Source of the DNA: Candidatus Saccharimonadota bacterium
Lineage (GTDB): Bacteria > Patescibacteriota > Saccharimonadia > Saccharimonadales > UBA4665
NCBI GenBank assembly: GCA_028286345.1
Contig: JAQBRT010000001.1
Location: 186,001 to 250,000 of the forward strand
Direction: 5' to 3'
DNA: 64,000 nucleotides
The number at the start of each line of letters is the position of its first letter. Position 1 is the stretch's first letter. A program made the translations under genes and the position numbers. Of this stretch, positions 39,327 through 48,127 are shown piece after piece. Under the pieces are notes generated by a model. The model had not been told where the DNA came from. It made no database searches and saw nothing but the letters and a program-made list of their open reading frames with translations.

Positions 39327-40066
39327 AACGCGCACTAACTGCTGAATTCCGAAAACTTCTTACCGTACGCTCAACTTATGTACTGACGGCCATCGCATTA
39401 CTATTTGTGAGCATCGGCTCATTTTATGGCAGCGGCTTTAAGAGCGGCGTGTACGACACGCACTACCTAGCTAACGCTGCTTTAAGTAGCGTGCAGGCTA
39501 TTTCATTCTTTGGTGCCATAGTTTCTGTCCTGTTAATGGCCCACGAATACCGCTATAGCACCATTGTCTACGCCTTAACGATGACCAATAACCGCAATAA
39601 CGTCCTGGCCGCCAAGATACTAGCGGTGCTTGTCTATACCATAACCATAACCGTTGTGGCGCTTGGCGTGAGTGTGGGGCTGGCAACACTCGGTGCTTCC
39701 ATAGCAGGGCATCACATCCCACATCAGGACTTTGATGTCTTAGCCTACTTGGCCCGAAGCATCTTTTACTGTTCCGGCTTTGCTCTCGCCGCACTGCTGT
39801 TTACGACGCTGCTCCGTAATATAACTGCCAGTATCGCTGTATTGTTTATTGTTCCAAATACTTTAGAAACCCTGCTCAGCCTGCTGCTAAAAGGCAATGC
39901 AAAATACTTGCCGTTCACAGCTCTGCAGAACGTGCTTGCCGCGCCCACGGCTCAGCCCGGCCTGCAACGGCTTTCGCCGACCCATAGTGCAGGTGTTTTC
40001 TTTGCTTACATTTTTGTTGGTTGGATCATAGCCTGGTGGCTTTTCCTACGACGTGACGCTAACTAA
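39323..40066 (+). CDS. ABC-2 permease subunit
   Basis: A 247-residue protein with six helices; starts KRALTAEFRKLLTVRSTYVLT, the usual start of BcrB/ABC-2 permeases, followed by SFFGAIVSVLLMAHEYRYSTIVYALTMTNNRNNVLAAKIL. ATGA overlap with the ATPase gene shows they form one transporter. A terminator follows 23 nt after the stop. Confidence 0.9.
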   Translation: MKRALTAEFRKLLTVRSTYVLTAIALLFVSIGSFYGSGFKSGVYDTHYLANAALSSVQAISFFGAIVSVLLMAHEYRYSTIVYALTMTNNRNNVLAAKILAVLVYTITITVVALGVSVGLATLGASIAGHHIPHQDFDVLAYLARSIFYCSGFALAALLFTTLLRNITASIAVLFIVPNTLETLLSLLLKGNAKYLPFTALQNVLAAPTAQPGLQRLSPTHSAGVFFAYIFVGWIIAWWLFLRRDAN

Positions 40067-40088
40067 CAATTCAAAACCTCAACAAACA

Positions 40089-40111
40089 AAAAACTCCTAA
40101 AAGGAGTTTTT
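40089..40111. terminator. Bidirectional terminator
   Basis: AAAAACTCCT-AAA-AGGAGTTTTT, with T-runs on both strands. Serves the ABC genes on the plus strand and tRNA-Met on the minus strand. Confidence 0.88.
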
Positions 40112-40123
40112 GGTATTCCGTAA

Positions 40124-40200
40124 TGGTAGCGGCGACAAGACTTGAACTTGTGACCCCAGGCTTATGAGTCCTGTGCTCTAACCAGCTGAGCTACGCCGCC
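40124..40200 (-). tRNA. Elongator tRNA-Met(CAU)
   Basis: A 77-nt cloverleaf with encoded CCA: acceptor GGCGGCG/CGCCGCT (G1-U72), loop CTCATAA, anticodon stem CAGGA/GCCTG and T-arm ACAAG-TTCAAGT-CTTGT. The GTAGCTCAGCTGGTTAGAGCAC and GGGGTCAC stretches resemble bacterial elongator tRNA-Met. TACAAT on the minus strand about 20-25 nt upstream may be its -10. Confidence 0.9.
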
Positions 40201-40257
40201 TTATCTGTGTGAAATACAGGGGTGATTGTAACATGATTTAGGATTTATGGCCAGCCC

Positions 40258-41025
40258 TTACTTGAGGCGAAAGGCCAGGTAGGTAATAGTTACCAGGCCA
40301 ATGATAATCACGGATATGCGCGTCCAGTGGGTTGATAGGCGTTGGGCAAGCCGGGCACCAACGTAGCCGCCAATAAAGTTGCCAGCGGCCATGATACCAC
40401 CAAGGTGCCAGTTAATTTGGCCAGTGCTAAACAAGCAGACAATCGAAACGGCGGCTATAACCAAGCCGGCCAGGTTTTTAAGGGCGCTCATTTGGTGGGT
40501 ATCGTGCATGCTTGTAAAACCAAGAAAGGCCAGCATCATAAACCCAAAACCGGCACCAAAATAGCCGCCGTAGATGGCCATTGGCAGGATAGCAAGGCCA
40601 AGCGCAAACATAGGCTGGGCTTGTTTGCGGGCCTTTGTTTTCTTAATGTGGCTGTGCAATTGGAAGTGTAGTAGCGGCTGGAAGGCAAACAGCACCACGG
40701 CTAGCAGCACCAGGCCAGGCACGAGTTGTTCAAAGCTATGCGGCGTGGTGTATCGCAGAATGAGCGCGCCAATAATGCCGCCAATGAAACAGGGAATCAC
40801 CAGAAATAAGTAGCGGTTGGGGACTTTTGCCAAATATTTGCGATATCCAAAGATAGAGCTGATTTGGCCGGGTAAAATCACAATGTTACTGGTCATGTTG
40901 GCCGCTAATGGTGACAAGCCGGCCGCCAGTAGTGCCGGGAACCCCAAAATAATACCACCGCCAGCGATGGCGTTCATGCCGCCGACAACAATGCCGACTA
41001 AAAATAGAAAGAAATCTTGGAGCAT
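40258..41025 (-). CDS. TSUP-family permease (TauE/SafE)
   Basis: A 255-residue protein with about eight helices. GGMNAIAGGGIILGFPALLAAGLSPLAANMTSNIVILPG and the later YGGYFGAGFGFMMLAFLGF are the two family repeats. TSUP proteins move sulfite, sulfoacetate or other organosulfur anions; the specific substrate is unknown. Start 41025 with LQDFFLFLVGIVVGG follows the family. Confidence 0.9.
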   Translation of the reverse strand: MLQDFFLFLVGIVVGGMNAIAGGGIILGFPALLAAGLSPLAANMTSNIVILPGQISSIFGYRKYLAKVPNRYLFLVIPCFIGGIIGALILRYTTPHSFEQLVPGLVLLAVVLFAFQPLLHFQLHSHIKKTKARKQAQPMFALGLAILPMAIYGGYFGAGFGFMMLAFLGFTSMHDTHQMSALKNLAGLVIAAVSIVCLFSTGQINWHLGGIMAAGNFIGGYVGARLAQRLSTHWTRISVIIIGLVTITYLAFRLK

Positions 41026-41084
41026 ATTTGTTTTAGCAACTCAGTTCACAGTATAACATCACTGTCGGTGTTATTATTAAGGTT

Positions 41085-41972
41085 ATGGATATTCAGGTAC
41101 AGCCTGGACGCTATGTTGTAGCAGTCAGTGGTGGGGTCGATTCTATGGCCTTACTTAGCATGTTAAGTGTTTTGCCAGGCCTTAAATTAACAGTAGCGCA
41201 TTATGATCATGGTATAAGGGAAGATTCAGCTGAAGACCGGCGCCTGGTTGCGACCGAAGCCCAAAAGTACGGCTTACCATTTGTCTATGCCGAAGGTTCA
41301 CTAGGATCCGATACCAGTGAAGCCACGGCCCGCAACGCACGCTACGCTTTCTTGCGCAAAGTTCAGCAAGCCACCAATGCCCGCGGCATCATCACGGCCC
41401 ATCACCAAGATGACTTGTTAGAGACGGTGATTATGAACTTAATCCGTGGTACTGGGCGCAAGGGCTTGAGCCCGCTGGTTAATGTTCATGATTTGCACCG
41501 CCCGCTGCTACATCTTTCAAAACAGGATTTATGGCTGCATGCGTTAGACAACCAGTTAATTTGGCGTGAAGACAGCACCAACCAAGATCTACGCTATATG
41601 CGTAACTACCTGCGCCATAAAGTTATGCCCAAAATGTCGCCGGCTGACCGCCAAAAGCTGGTTCAGCTGACCCGGAGGCAAGCCGAAATTAACCACCAAA
41701 TGGATACTTTACTTGCTAACTATATGCATATTCAGGACCAACGAGAGGTTTTAAAGCGCCAATGGTTCCTAGATTTGTCGCATAAAGTAGCCCAAGAAGT
41801 TATGGCGCATTGGCTGCGTACACACAGTATTAACGACTTTGATAAACGGGGCATTGACCGCTTGGTTGTAGGGGCAAAAGTGACCAAGCCAGGCAAGACT
41901 CTGGACATCGTAAAAGGCAACCAATTGATCATAACGCCAAACTATCTGTTGTTAAAGAAGTCAAACCGGTAG
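41085..41972 (+). CDS. tilS: tRNA(Ile)-lysidine synthetase
   Basis: A 295-residue N-type ATP pyrophosphatase with SGGVDS (15-20), AHYDHGIRE, ITAHHQDDLLETVIMNLIRGTGRKGL and the RNYLRHKVMP motif of TilS. It lacks the long C-terminal domain of larger enzymes, as in short-form TilS. It makes lysidine at C34 of tRNA-Ile(CAU), probably the tRNA at 25530. TATTAT about 8 nt before the ATG makes it leaderless. Confidence 0.92.
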   Translation: MDIQVQPGRYVVAVSGGVDSMALLSMLSVLPGLKLTVAHYDHGIREDSAEDRRLVATEAQKYGLPFVYAEGSLGSDTSEATARNARYAFLRKVQQATNARGIITAHHQDDLLETVIMNLIRGTGRKGLSPLVNVHDLHRPLLHLSKQDLWLHALDNQLIWREDSTNQDLRYMRNYLRHKVMPKMSPADRQKLVQLTRRQAEINHQMDTLLANYMHIQDQREVLKRQWFLDLSHKVAQEVMAHWLRTHSINDFDKRGIDRLVVGAKVTKPGKTLDIVKGNQLIITPNYLLLKKSNR

Positions 41973-42006
41973 AAAAGGCTAGGTTAACAGCGTATAATAC
42001 TATCCT

Positions 42007-43896
42007 ATGGATAAAAAACCGCTTCGACCCAACCGTAAGACTGCTAACTCTAAAAATAAGGGCATGAAAAATGCCGGTTTTATTTCCCTGGTCGTCCTGT
42101 TTGCCCTGATTGCCCTGGCGTTCACAAACCAGGCTCCAAATCTCAAGCAAATTGATTCAACACAGGCTATTAGGGACGCCAATAGTGGCCGCTACAGCAA
42201 GATTGTTAAAACTGGCAACGAACTGATCATTACCGAAAAATCGGCAAAGCCTGACCGTACTGGTAATGTAAAACCAACGCTAAAAGCCTACGTTGACGGC
42301 AGTGCAAGTTTGAAAGACCAGGGCTTTGACACTAAAAAAGTTGCCATTAGTTATAGTCCCGAAGCGCAAGGTGGCTCCAACTGGGTCAATCTTGCCGGAC
42401 AGATCGTCCCTGTTATTTTGATTGCTGGCTTCCTGTACTTTATGATGCGCAGTGCCCAAGGCCAAGGTAACCAGGCTATGAGCTTTGGCAAAAGCCGGGC
42501 CCGTCTTTATGGCAATGAAAAAGATAAGGTAACCTTTGCCGATATTGCCGGCTCTGCCGAATCAAAGCAAGACCTTGAAGAAGTTGTAGAGTTCTTAAAG
42601 TTCCCTAAAAAGTTTGCTGGCATGGGTGCCCGCATTCCTAAGGGCGTTCTGCTAGTCGGCCCTCCAGGTACCGGTAAGACTATGCTGGCCCGTGCTGCTG
42701 CCGGTGAAGCCAACGTGCCATTCTTTAGCATTTCCGGTTCAGAATTTGTAGAAATGTTTGTTGGTGTTGGCGCTAGCCGTGTCCGCGACCTGTTTGCCAA
42801 GGCCAAAAAGAACGCGCCATGTATTATCTTTGTTGACGAGATTGACGCCGTTGGCCGCCGCCGTGGTTCCGGCATGGGCGGTGGGCACGACGAACGTGAG
42901 CAAACCCTCAACCAGATCCTTGTAGAAATGGACGGCTTTGAACAGGGTGAAAATGTTATTGTCCTAGCCGCAACCAACCGGGCCGATGTCCTTGACCCAG
43001 CCTTGCTACGCCCCGGCCGTTTTGACCGCCGCGTAAATATCGGCCTACCAGACCGTAGGGACCGCGAAGCTATTCTTAAAGTTCATTTTGCCAAGAAGCC
43101 CCTGGCTAAAACCGTCGATATTGACGCCCTAGCTGCTAAAACCGCCGGTTCTTCAGGTGCCGACCTAGCTAACATCACCAACGAGGCAGCTATTATTGCA
43201 GCCCGCAACAGCCGCTCAGAAATTACCCAACACGATGTTACCGAAGCCTTTGAGCGCGTTGCCATTGGCCCAGAGCGCAAGAGTAAAGTCATGACTAACA
43301 AAGACAAAGAGGTGACCGCCTACCACGAAGCCGGCCACGCCCTAGTTGGCCATGTCCTGCCAGATAGCGACCCAGTGCACAAAGTTACGATTATCCCACG
43401 TGGCGGTACCGGCGGCGTAACCTGGTTTATCCCGCCAGAAGACCGTATTTACGTCTCGCTTGTCCAGTTTAAGGACATGCTTGCCCGTGGTATGGGTGGC
43501 CGTATTGCCGAAGAAGTTATCCTTGGTGCTGACCACATTACAACTGGTGCCGGTAATGACCTGCAGAATGCCGCCGAACTGGCACGCGACATGATCATTA
43601 ACCAAGGTATGGGCAAAATCCTACGCGACCAAGTCTTCCATGTTGAAGATGCCATGATGATCGACCGCATTGTCCACGAACGCGAATACTCCGATGACAC
43701 CGCCAAAGTTATTGACCAAGAAGTTGAAGCCCTGATTACCGAAGCGGCTAACCGTGCCCGTGTTGTCATCAAAGCCAACCTAAGCCACCTCGAAAAGCTC
43801 AAGGACGAGCTGCTCGAGAAAGAAACCGTTGACGCCGACGATGTCCTAAAGGCTTTAGCAGGTTCTAAGCTACCTCAGGCAGCCGCCCTGTATTAA
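42007..43896 (+). CDS. ftsH: ATP-dependent zinc metalloprotease FtsH
   Basis: A 629-residue membrane AAA protease. Helices at about 23-40 and 127-145 flank an outside domain. The AAA module has GPPGTGKT near 218 and [15 protein letters not shown]. The zinc site is HEAGH near 440, with the third ligand in HITTGAGND. It removes damaged or short-lived membrane and soluble proteins. TATAAT (41993-41998) is 8 nt before the ATG, leaderless. It follows tilS, as in many bacteria (tilS-hpt-ftsH), though hpt is missing. Confidence 0.95.
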   Translation: MDKKPLRPNRKTANSKNKGMKNAGFISLVVLFALIALAFTNQAPNLKQIDSTQAIRDANSGRYSKIVKTGNELIITEKSAKPDRTGNVKPTLKAYVDGSASLKDQGFDTKKVAISYSPEAQGGSNWVNLAGQIVPVILIAGFLYFMMRSAQGQGNQAMSFGKSRARLYGNEKDKVTFADIAGSAESKQDLEEVVEFLKFPKKFAGMGARIPKGVLLVGPPGTGKTMLARAAAGEANVPFFSISGSEFVEMFVGVGASRVRDLFAKAKKNAPCIIFVDEIDAVGRRRGSGMGGGHDEREQTLNQILVEMDGFEQGENVIVLAATNRADVLDPALLRPGRFDRRVNIGLPDRRDREAILKVHFAKKPLAKTVDIDALAAKTAGSSGADLANITNEAAIIAARNSRSEITQHDVTEAFERVAIGPERKSKVMTNKDKEVTAYHEAGHALVGHVLPDSDPVHKVTIIPRGGTGGVTWFIPPEDRIYVSLVQFKDMLARGMGGRIAEEVILGADHITTGAGNDLQNAAELARDMIINQGMGKILRDQVFHVEDAMMIDRIVHEREYSDDTAKVIDQEVEALITEAANRARVVIKANLSHLEKLKDELLEKETVDADDVLKALAGSKLPQAAALY

Positions 43897-43909
43897 ATCT
43901 GTCAAAGGT

Positions 43910-43943
43910 GAGAAAATAAAAACAGTAAGGGTGGTATTTTCTC
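43910..43943 (+). promoter_or_regulatory. Inverted repeat over the promoter of the TraG-like gene
   Basis: GAGAAAATA (43910-43918) and TATTTTCTC (43935-43943), 16 nt apart. TATTTT (43935-43940) would be the -10 box, 7 nt before ATG 43948, so the repeat could be an operator or the stem of a hairpin. Confidence 0.45.
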
Positions 43944-43947
43944 CACA

Positions 43948-46440
43948 ATGAGCCGTTTTAGCAACAAGCAAACCCCCAACAACATCGAAGCTGCCGGTGT
44001 TGTTTTGCTGCTGCAAGTGCCGCGGACTAATGAAAAGAAAGAACTAGCCGCCGAGCAGATGTTTGCCTCGCTGCACGGCCTCCTAACGCTGCCGTCGCAC
44101 AAACGCTTCCAGGTTGCTACCCGCGAACGCCTGAGCTTTGAGGTTGCCGTACTCAAAAAACGGATTGGTTTTTACGTCTGGGTCCCAGAATACCTCAAGG
44201 GTTTTGTTGAAGAGCAGATTTACGCCCAGTATCCGAGCGTCCAGATTTCAGAGATAGAGGACTACTCAAAGTCTGGGGATGACCAGTTTGCCACAGTTCT
44301 CAGTACCGAACTTAAGTTTTCGGCTAATGAGGCGTTGCCAATCAAGACCTTTCAAAGTTTTGAGGTTGACCCCCTAGCTGCCATCACCGCCACGTTGTCA
44401 AAGTTCGAGGCCGACGAAGAAGCCTGGATCCAGATGGTTATGAAGCCGGCCGCCAGCGGCTGGCACAAAAAGAGCGAGCGCTACATTTCTGGCCTGCGTG
44501 GCAGCAAGACCAGCACGACCGGCCTACTGAGTGCCCTATGGTCACCCCCAGAAACCAAGACCGAAACTGCCAAGCTGACCGAATACGAAACTGCCAGGGC
44601 AGGGTCTGCCGAAGAAAAAAGCCACAAACTGGCGTTCGAGTCAGTCATGCGCATTGTCTACCGTGGCAACGTGCCAGCACCCCAAGCCAAACTGCGTATG
44701 CAGTCAATCATTGCCAGCTATAAGCAGTTCAACACCACCTACCTCAACGGTTTTGAGCAGAAACGTATTACTGAAGATCCGCGCCAAATCGATATATACC
44801 AAAGCCGTAACTTCGTAAAGCCCAGCCTGCTGCTCAACATCGAAGAAGTCGCCACCCTCTACCACCTGCCGCACACCAATGTGGAGACGCCGTATATTCT
44901 CTGGGCGCTGAGCCAAACGGCAGAACCGCCAGCTAACCTGCCGATCGTTACCGATGCCTACCGCGGTGATATTAGCCCGGTGGCGGCAACTAACTTCCGT
45001 GGCCACAACACAATGTTTGGGCTGCCACGCGTAGACCGCGGCCGGCACTTATACATCATTGGCCAAACTGGAGTCGGTAAGTCCGGTATGCTTGAGCTGC
45101 TTACTATCTCAGATATTTTTAGCCCCTACGGTTTTGCGGTCATTGACCCGCACGGCGACTACGCACTCAATGTCATGTCACGGATTCCAGCCGAGCGGGC
45201 AGGGGACGTTATTTATTTCAACCCGGCAGATACCGACTTTCCGATTGCCTTTAACCCAATGGAAGTCACCGATCCCAAGCTCAAAACGCACACCGTCTCA
45301 GAGCTGATTGGCGTGCTAAAGCGCATGTTTGAATCCTGGGGGCCACGGTTGGAATACATCCTGCGCTACACGCTACTAGCACTGCTCGATTACCCGGATG
45401 CCACCATGCTCGACATCACCCGGATGCTAACAGATAAGAAATTCCGCCAAGATGTCCTCAAGTACGTCGAAGACCCGGTGGTACGCAACTTCTGGACCAT
45501 CGAGTTTGCCAGCTGGAACGATAAGTTTGCCGCCGAGGCCGTTGCGCCAGTACTCAACAAGGTTGGTGCTTTTACAGCTAACCCACTGGTGCGTAATATC
45601 ATTGGCCAACCCAAGAGCAGCTTTAATATCCGGCACATTATGGATGAGCGCAAAATTCTAATCGTCAACTTGAGCCGTGGGCTGGTTGGTGAAGATAACG
45701 CCGCCTTGCTGGGTGCGCTGCTAGTTACTAAAATCCAGCTGGCTGCCATGAGCCGGGCAGATATTCCTGCCTCTGAGCGCTCACCATTCTATCTTTACGT
45801 CGATGAGTTCCAGAACTTTGCCACCGATTCGTTCGCGACTATCCTCTCGGAAGCCCGTAAGTATGGCTTAAATCTGACAGTGGCCAACCAGTATATTGCC
45901 CAGATGTCGATAGAAGTTAAAGATGCCGTTTTTGGTAACGTCGGTTCAATCTTGGCTTTCCGGATGGGTGCCGATGATGCCCGCAGCATGCAGCGCTATT
46001 TTGAGCCACGCTTCCTAGAATATGACCTGGTACACATGCACAACCGCCACTTTGTAGTCAGCCTAACAATCGAAGGCGAAAAAGTGCCAGCTTTTTCAGG
46101 TGTGTCACTCAACCTGCCACCACAGGCAGAAGTTGGTAATGTTGAGGAAATTATCAAACGTTCCCGGGCACAATACTCTGTAAGCCGTGACTTTGTTGAG
46201 CGCTACGTTGGCGAACGCTACCTAATTAAGCAAGAAGAAAAGCCAACGCCACCACCGAAAGCAGCACCAAAAGTAGTTGCCCCTGCCGTAGGGCACACCG
46301 CTGTCGGAACACCAACCCCACCAGCGCCCGAAGAAGATAAGCCAAAACGTAAACGTACCCGCAAGCGCGGCAAGAAGAAAACCGGCGACCAGCCGGCGCC
46401 AGCAGCCAAAGATTCAAGCGAGCTGAGGATTAGTCACTAA
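43948..46440 (+). CDS. TraG/VirD4-like (type IV secretion) ATPase
   Basis: An 830-residue cytoplasmic protein. The N-terminal 330 residues are family-specific; the motor domain has Walker A GQTGVGKSGM (about 372-381), DPHGDYALNVMSRIP, Walker B-like YLYVDEFQNFATDSF (about 617) and LTVANQYIAQM. This matches DUF87/TraM-recognition coupling proteins of type IV systems in CPR genomes. The C-terminus is Pro/Lys-rich and basic (KPKRKRTRKRGKKKTG), fit to bind DNA. There is no membrane helix. It may drive DNA or protein transfer or pilus work; no other T4SS genes are in the window. Confidence 0.85.
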   Translation: MSRFSNKQTPNNIEAAGVVLLLQVPRTNEKKELAAEQMFASLHGLLTLPSHKRFQVATRERLSFEVAVLKKRIGFYVWVPEYLKGFVEEQIYAQYPSVQISEIEDYSKSGDDQFATVLSTELKFSANEALPIKTFQSFEVDPLAAITATLSKFEADEEAWIQMVMKPAASGWHKKSERYISGLRGSKTSTTGLLSALWSPPETKTETAKLTEYETARAGSAEEKSHKLAFESVMRIVYRGNVPAPQAKLRMQSIIASYKQFNTTYLNGFEQKRITEDPRQIDIYQSRNFVKPSLLLNIEEVATLYHLPHTNVETPYILWALSQTAEPPANLPIVTDAYRGDISPVAATNFRGHNTMFGLPRVDRGRHLYIIGQTGVGKSGMLELLTISDIFSPYGFAVIDPHGDYALNVMSRIPAERAGDVIYFNPADTDFPIAFNPMEVTDPKLKTHTVSELIGVLKRMFESWGPRLEYILRYTLLALLDYPDATMLDITRMLTDKKFRQDVLKYVEDPVVRNFWTIEFASWNDKFAAEAVAPVLNKVGAFTANPLVRNIIGQPKSSFNIRHIMDERKILIVNLSRGLVGEDNAALLGALLVTKIQLAAMSRADIPASERSPFYLYVDEFQNFATDSFATILSEARKYGLNLTVANQYIAQMSIEVKDAVFGNVGSILAFRMGADDARSMQRYFEPRFLEYDLVHMHNRHFVVSLTIEGEKVPAFSGVSLNLPPQAEVGNVEEIIKRSRAQYSVSRDFVERYVGERYLIKQEEKPTPPPKAAPKVVAPAVGHTAVGTPTPPAPEEDKPKRKRTRKRGKKKTGDQPAPAAKDSSELRISH

Positions 46441-46491
46441 ACCCTTAGAAACTGCTGTCATCTACCCCGTTACTGGGCTATACTGGAAGGC

Positions 46492-48081
46492 GTGAATCCT
46501 AGCGTCCCAAGCGGCAAAAAACGTCTCATTAACGTCGGTAATGCCGCTGCTCTATTAATTGCAGCTTCGCTGATTGGCCAAGTGCTTGGTTTTTTGCGCA
46601 CCAAACTCGTTAACGGCAACTTCCCGCTCCACGGCGGGCAGAGCACAGACGCCTACTTTGCAGCCTTTAGCATCCCTGATTTTTTCTTCTTTACACTCGC
46701 AGCTGGTGCCTTGGGCGTGGCCTTTATGCCAGTATTATCCGACCACCTGCAAAAGAACGACCGTCGTGGCGTATGGGAGTTGTCAGCCAGCTTACTTAAC
46801 TTACTGGCTATCATCATGGCCATTGTGGGGGTGGTCATGCTGGTATTTGCCGAGCCGCTCATCAAGTATGTTGTAGCTCCAAACCTGTCCCCAGAACAAT
46901 TACACAATGCTGTGATTATCATGCGGTTTTTGTCGTTTAACCCCTTAATGTTCACGATCGCCGGTATCTTAACGAGTGTGCAGCAAACCATGGGCCGGTT
47001 TTTCTTCTACGCTGTTGCGCCACTGTTTTACAACTTGTCGATCATTATTAGTATTTTTCTTTTCCGCGACAATATTGGCATTGTGGGACTGGGTATAGGG
47101 GCATGTATTGGCGCCTTCGCCCAATTAGTAGTCGTGTTCCTAGGCTCGCGCAAGCTTAACTTCCACTGGCATCCGGGGATTAACTGGAAGCAAAAAGACT
47201 TTAAGCTCATCCTCGGCAACCTGCCAGCCCGATCACTAGACCAGGGCATTGACCAGCTCAACAGCATCGTTGAGACGCGTATCGCCAGCACGCTTGGCAG
47301 CGGAAATATCTCTAACTACAACAACGCCTATACTCTCAGTACAGCGCCAATCTTATTGATCGGTACAGCAGTCTCCACGGCTGCCTTCCCGCGGCTTAAC
47401 CAACGCCTGAGCCAGGGCAGGCCGGACCTTTTCCGTAAAGATTTCTTGATGGTGCTCAGGGCTATGGTATGGATTAGTGCGCCAGTCGTGGTCATTTGTT
47501 ACTACTGCCGGGGCTATTTAGCCCGTCTTATCTTTGCCAGTGGCAACAACGAAATCGCAATTATCTTTGGCTTCCTAACCCTGGCCATCTTTTTCCGCAT
47601 CCTGTACTCCATAATCTCACGCTGGTTTTATGCCCAAAAAGATACCAAAACCCCACTATTTGTCTCGGTGTTTACGATTGGGCTTAATGTTCTCCTGGCT
47701 TACAGCCTGGCCAAACCGGAATCCTATAACGTTGCCGGGCTGGCCTTGGCACAGTCAATAGTAGCCGTAGTCGAGGTTACCATCTTATTTACCATCATGC
47801 TCATTCGCGACCATCACTCATTTGACCTTAACTTTTGGAACGGTATCATTAAGATTTTGTCAGTTACCGGCTTTAGCGTGGTTGCTGGCTTTATTATGAT
47901 TTCGCTCTATCCACTTGGCGCTGGTGACCGTGGTTTTATCACGCTCGGCAGTAAACTGGCATTTATTAGTTTGGTGACAATGGGTACGCATATAGTCGTC
48001 TCTGGTATCTTTGGCCTGGAAGAAGTCAGGCCAATTTTCCGGCGCGTTAAAAATATCATGTTAAAGCCAATCAAGCTTTAA
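46492..48081 (+). CDS. murJ: Lipid II flippase MurJ
   Basis: A 529-residue MATE-fold protein with about 14 helices. AASLIGQVLGFLRTKLVN, TDAYFAAFSIPDFFFFTLAAGALGVAFMPVLSD, NPLMFTIAGILTSVQQTMGRFFFYAVAPLFYN and FYAQKDTKTPLFVSVFTIG are MurJ hallmarks. It moves lipid-linked peptidoglycan precursor across the membrane. A GTG start follows TATACT (46479-46484) by 7 nt, so it is leaderless. Confidence 0.93.
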   Translation: MNPSVPSGKKRLINVGNAAALLIAASLIGQVLGFLRTKLVNGNFPLHGGQSTDAYFAAFSIPDFFFFTLAAGALGVAFMPVLSDHLQKNDRRGVWELSASLLNLLAIIMAIVGVVMLVFAEPLIKYVVAPNLSPEQLHNAVIIMRFLSFNPLMFTIAGILTSVQQTMGRFFFYAVAPLFYNLSIIISIFLFRDNIGIVGLGIGACIGAFAQLVVVFLGSRKLNFHWHPGINWKQKDFKLILGNLPARSLDQGIDQLNSIVETRIASTLGSGNISNYNNAYTLSTAPILLIGTAVSTAAFPRLNQRLSQGRPDLFRKDFLMVLRAMVWISAPVVVICYYCRGYLARLIFASGNNEIAIIFGFLTLAIFFRILYSIISRWFYAQKDTKTPLFVSVFTIGLNVLLAYSLAKPESYNVAGLALAQSIVAVVEVTILFTIMLIRDHHSFDLNFWNGIIKILSVTGFSVVAGFIMISLYPLGAGDRGFITLGSKLAFISLVTMGTHIVVSGIFGLEEVRPIFRRVKNIMLKPIKL

Positions 48082-48127
48082 TCTGTTAATAGGGTATAAT
48101 AACACCTTGAACTAAAGAGAGGCTGTC

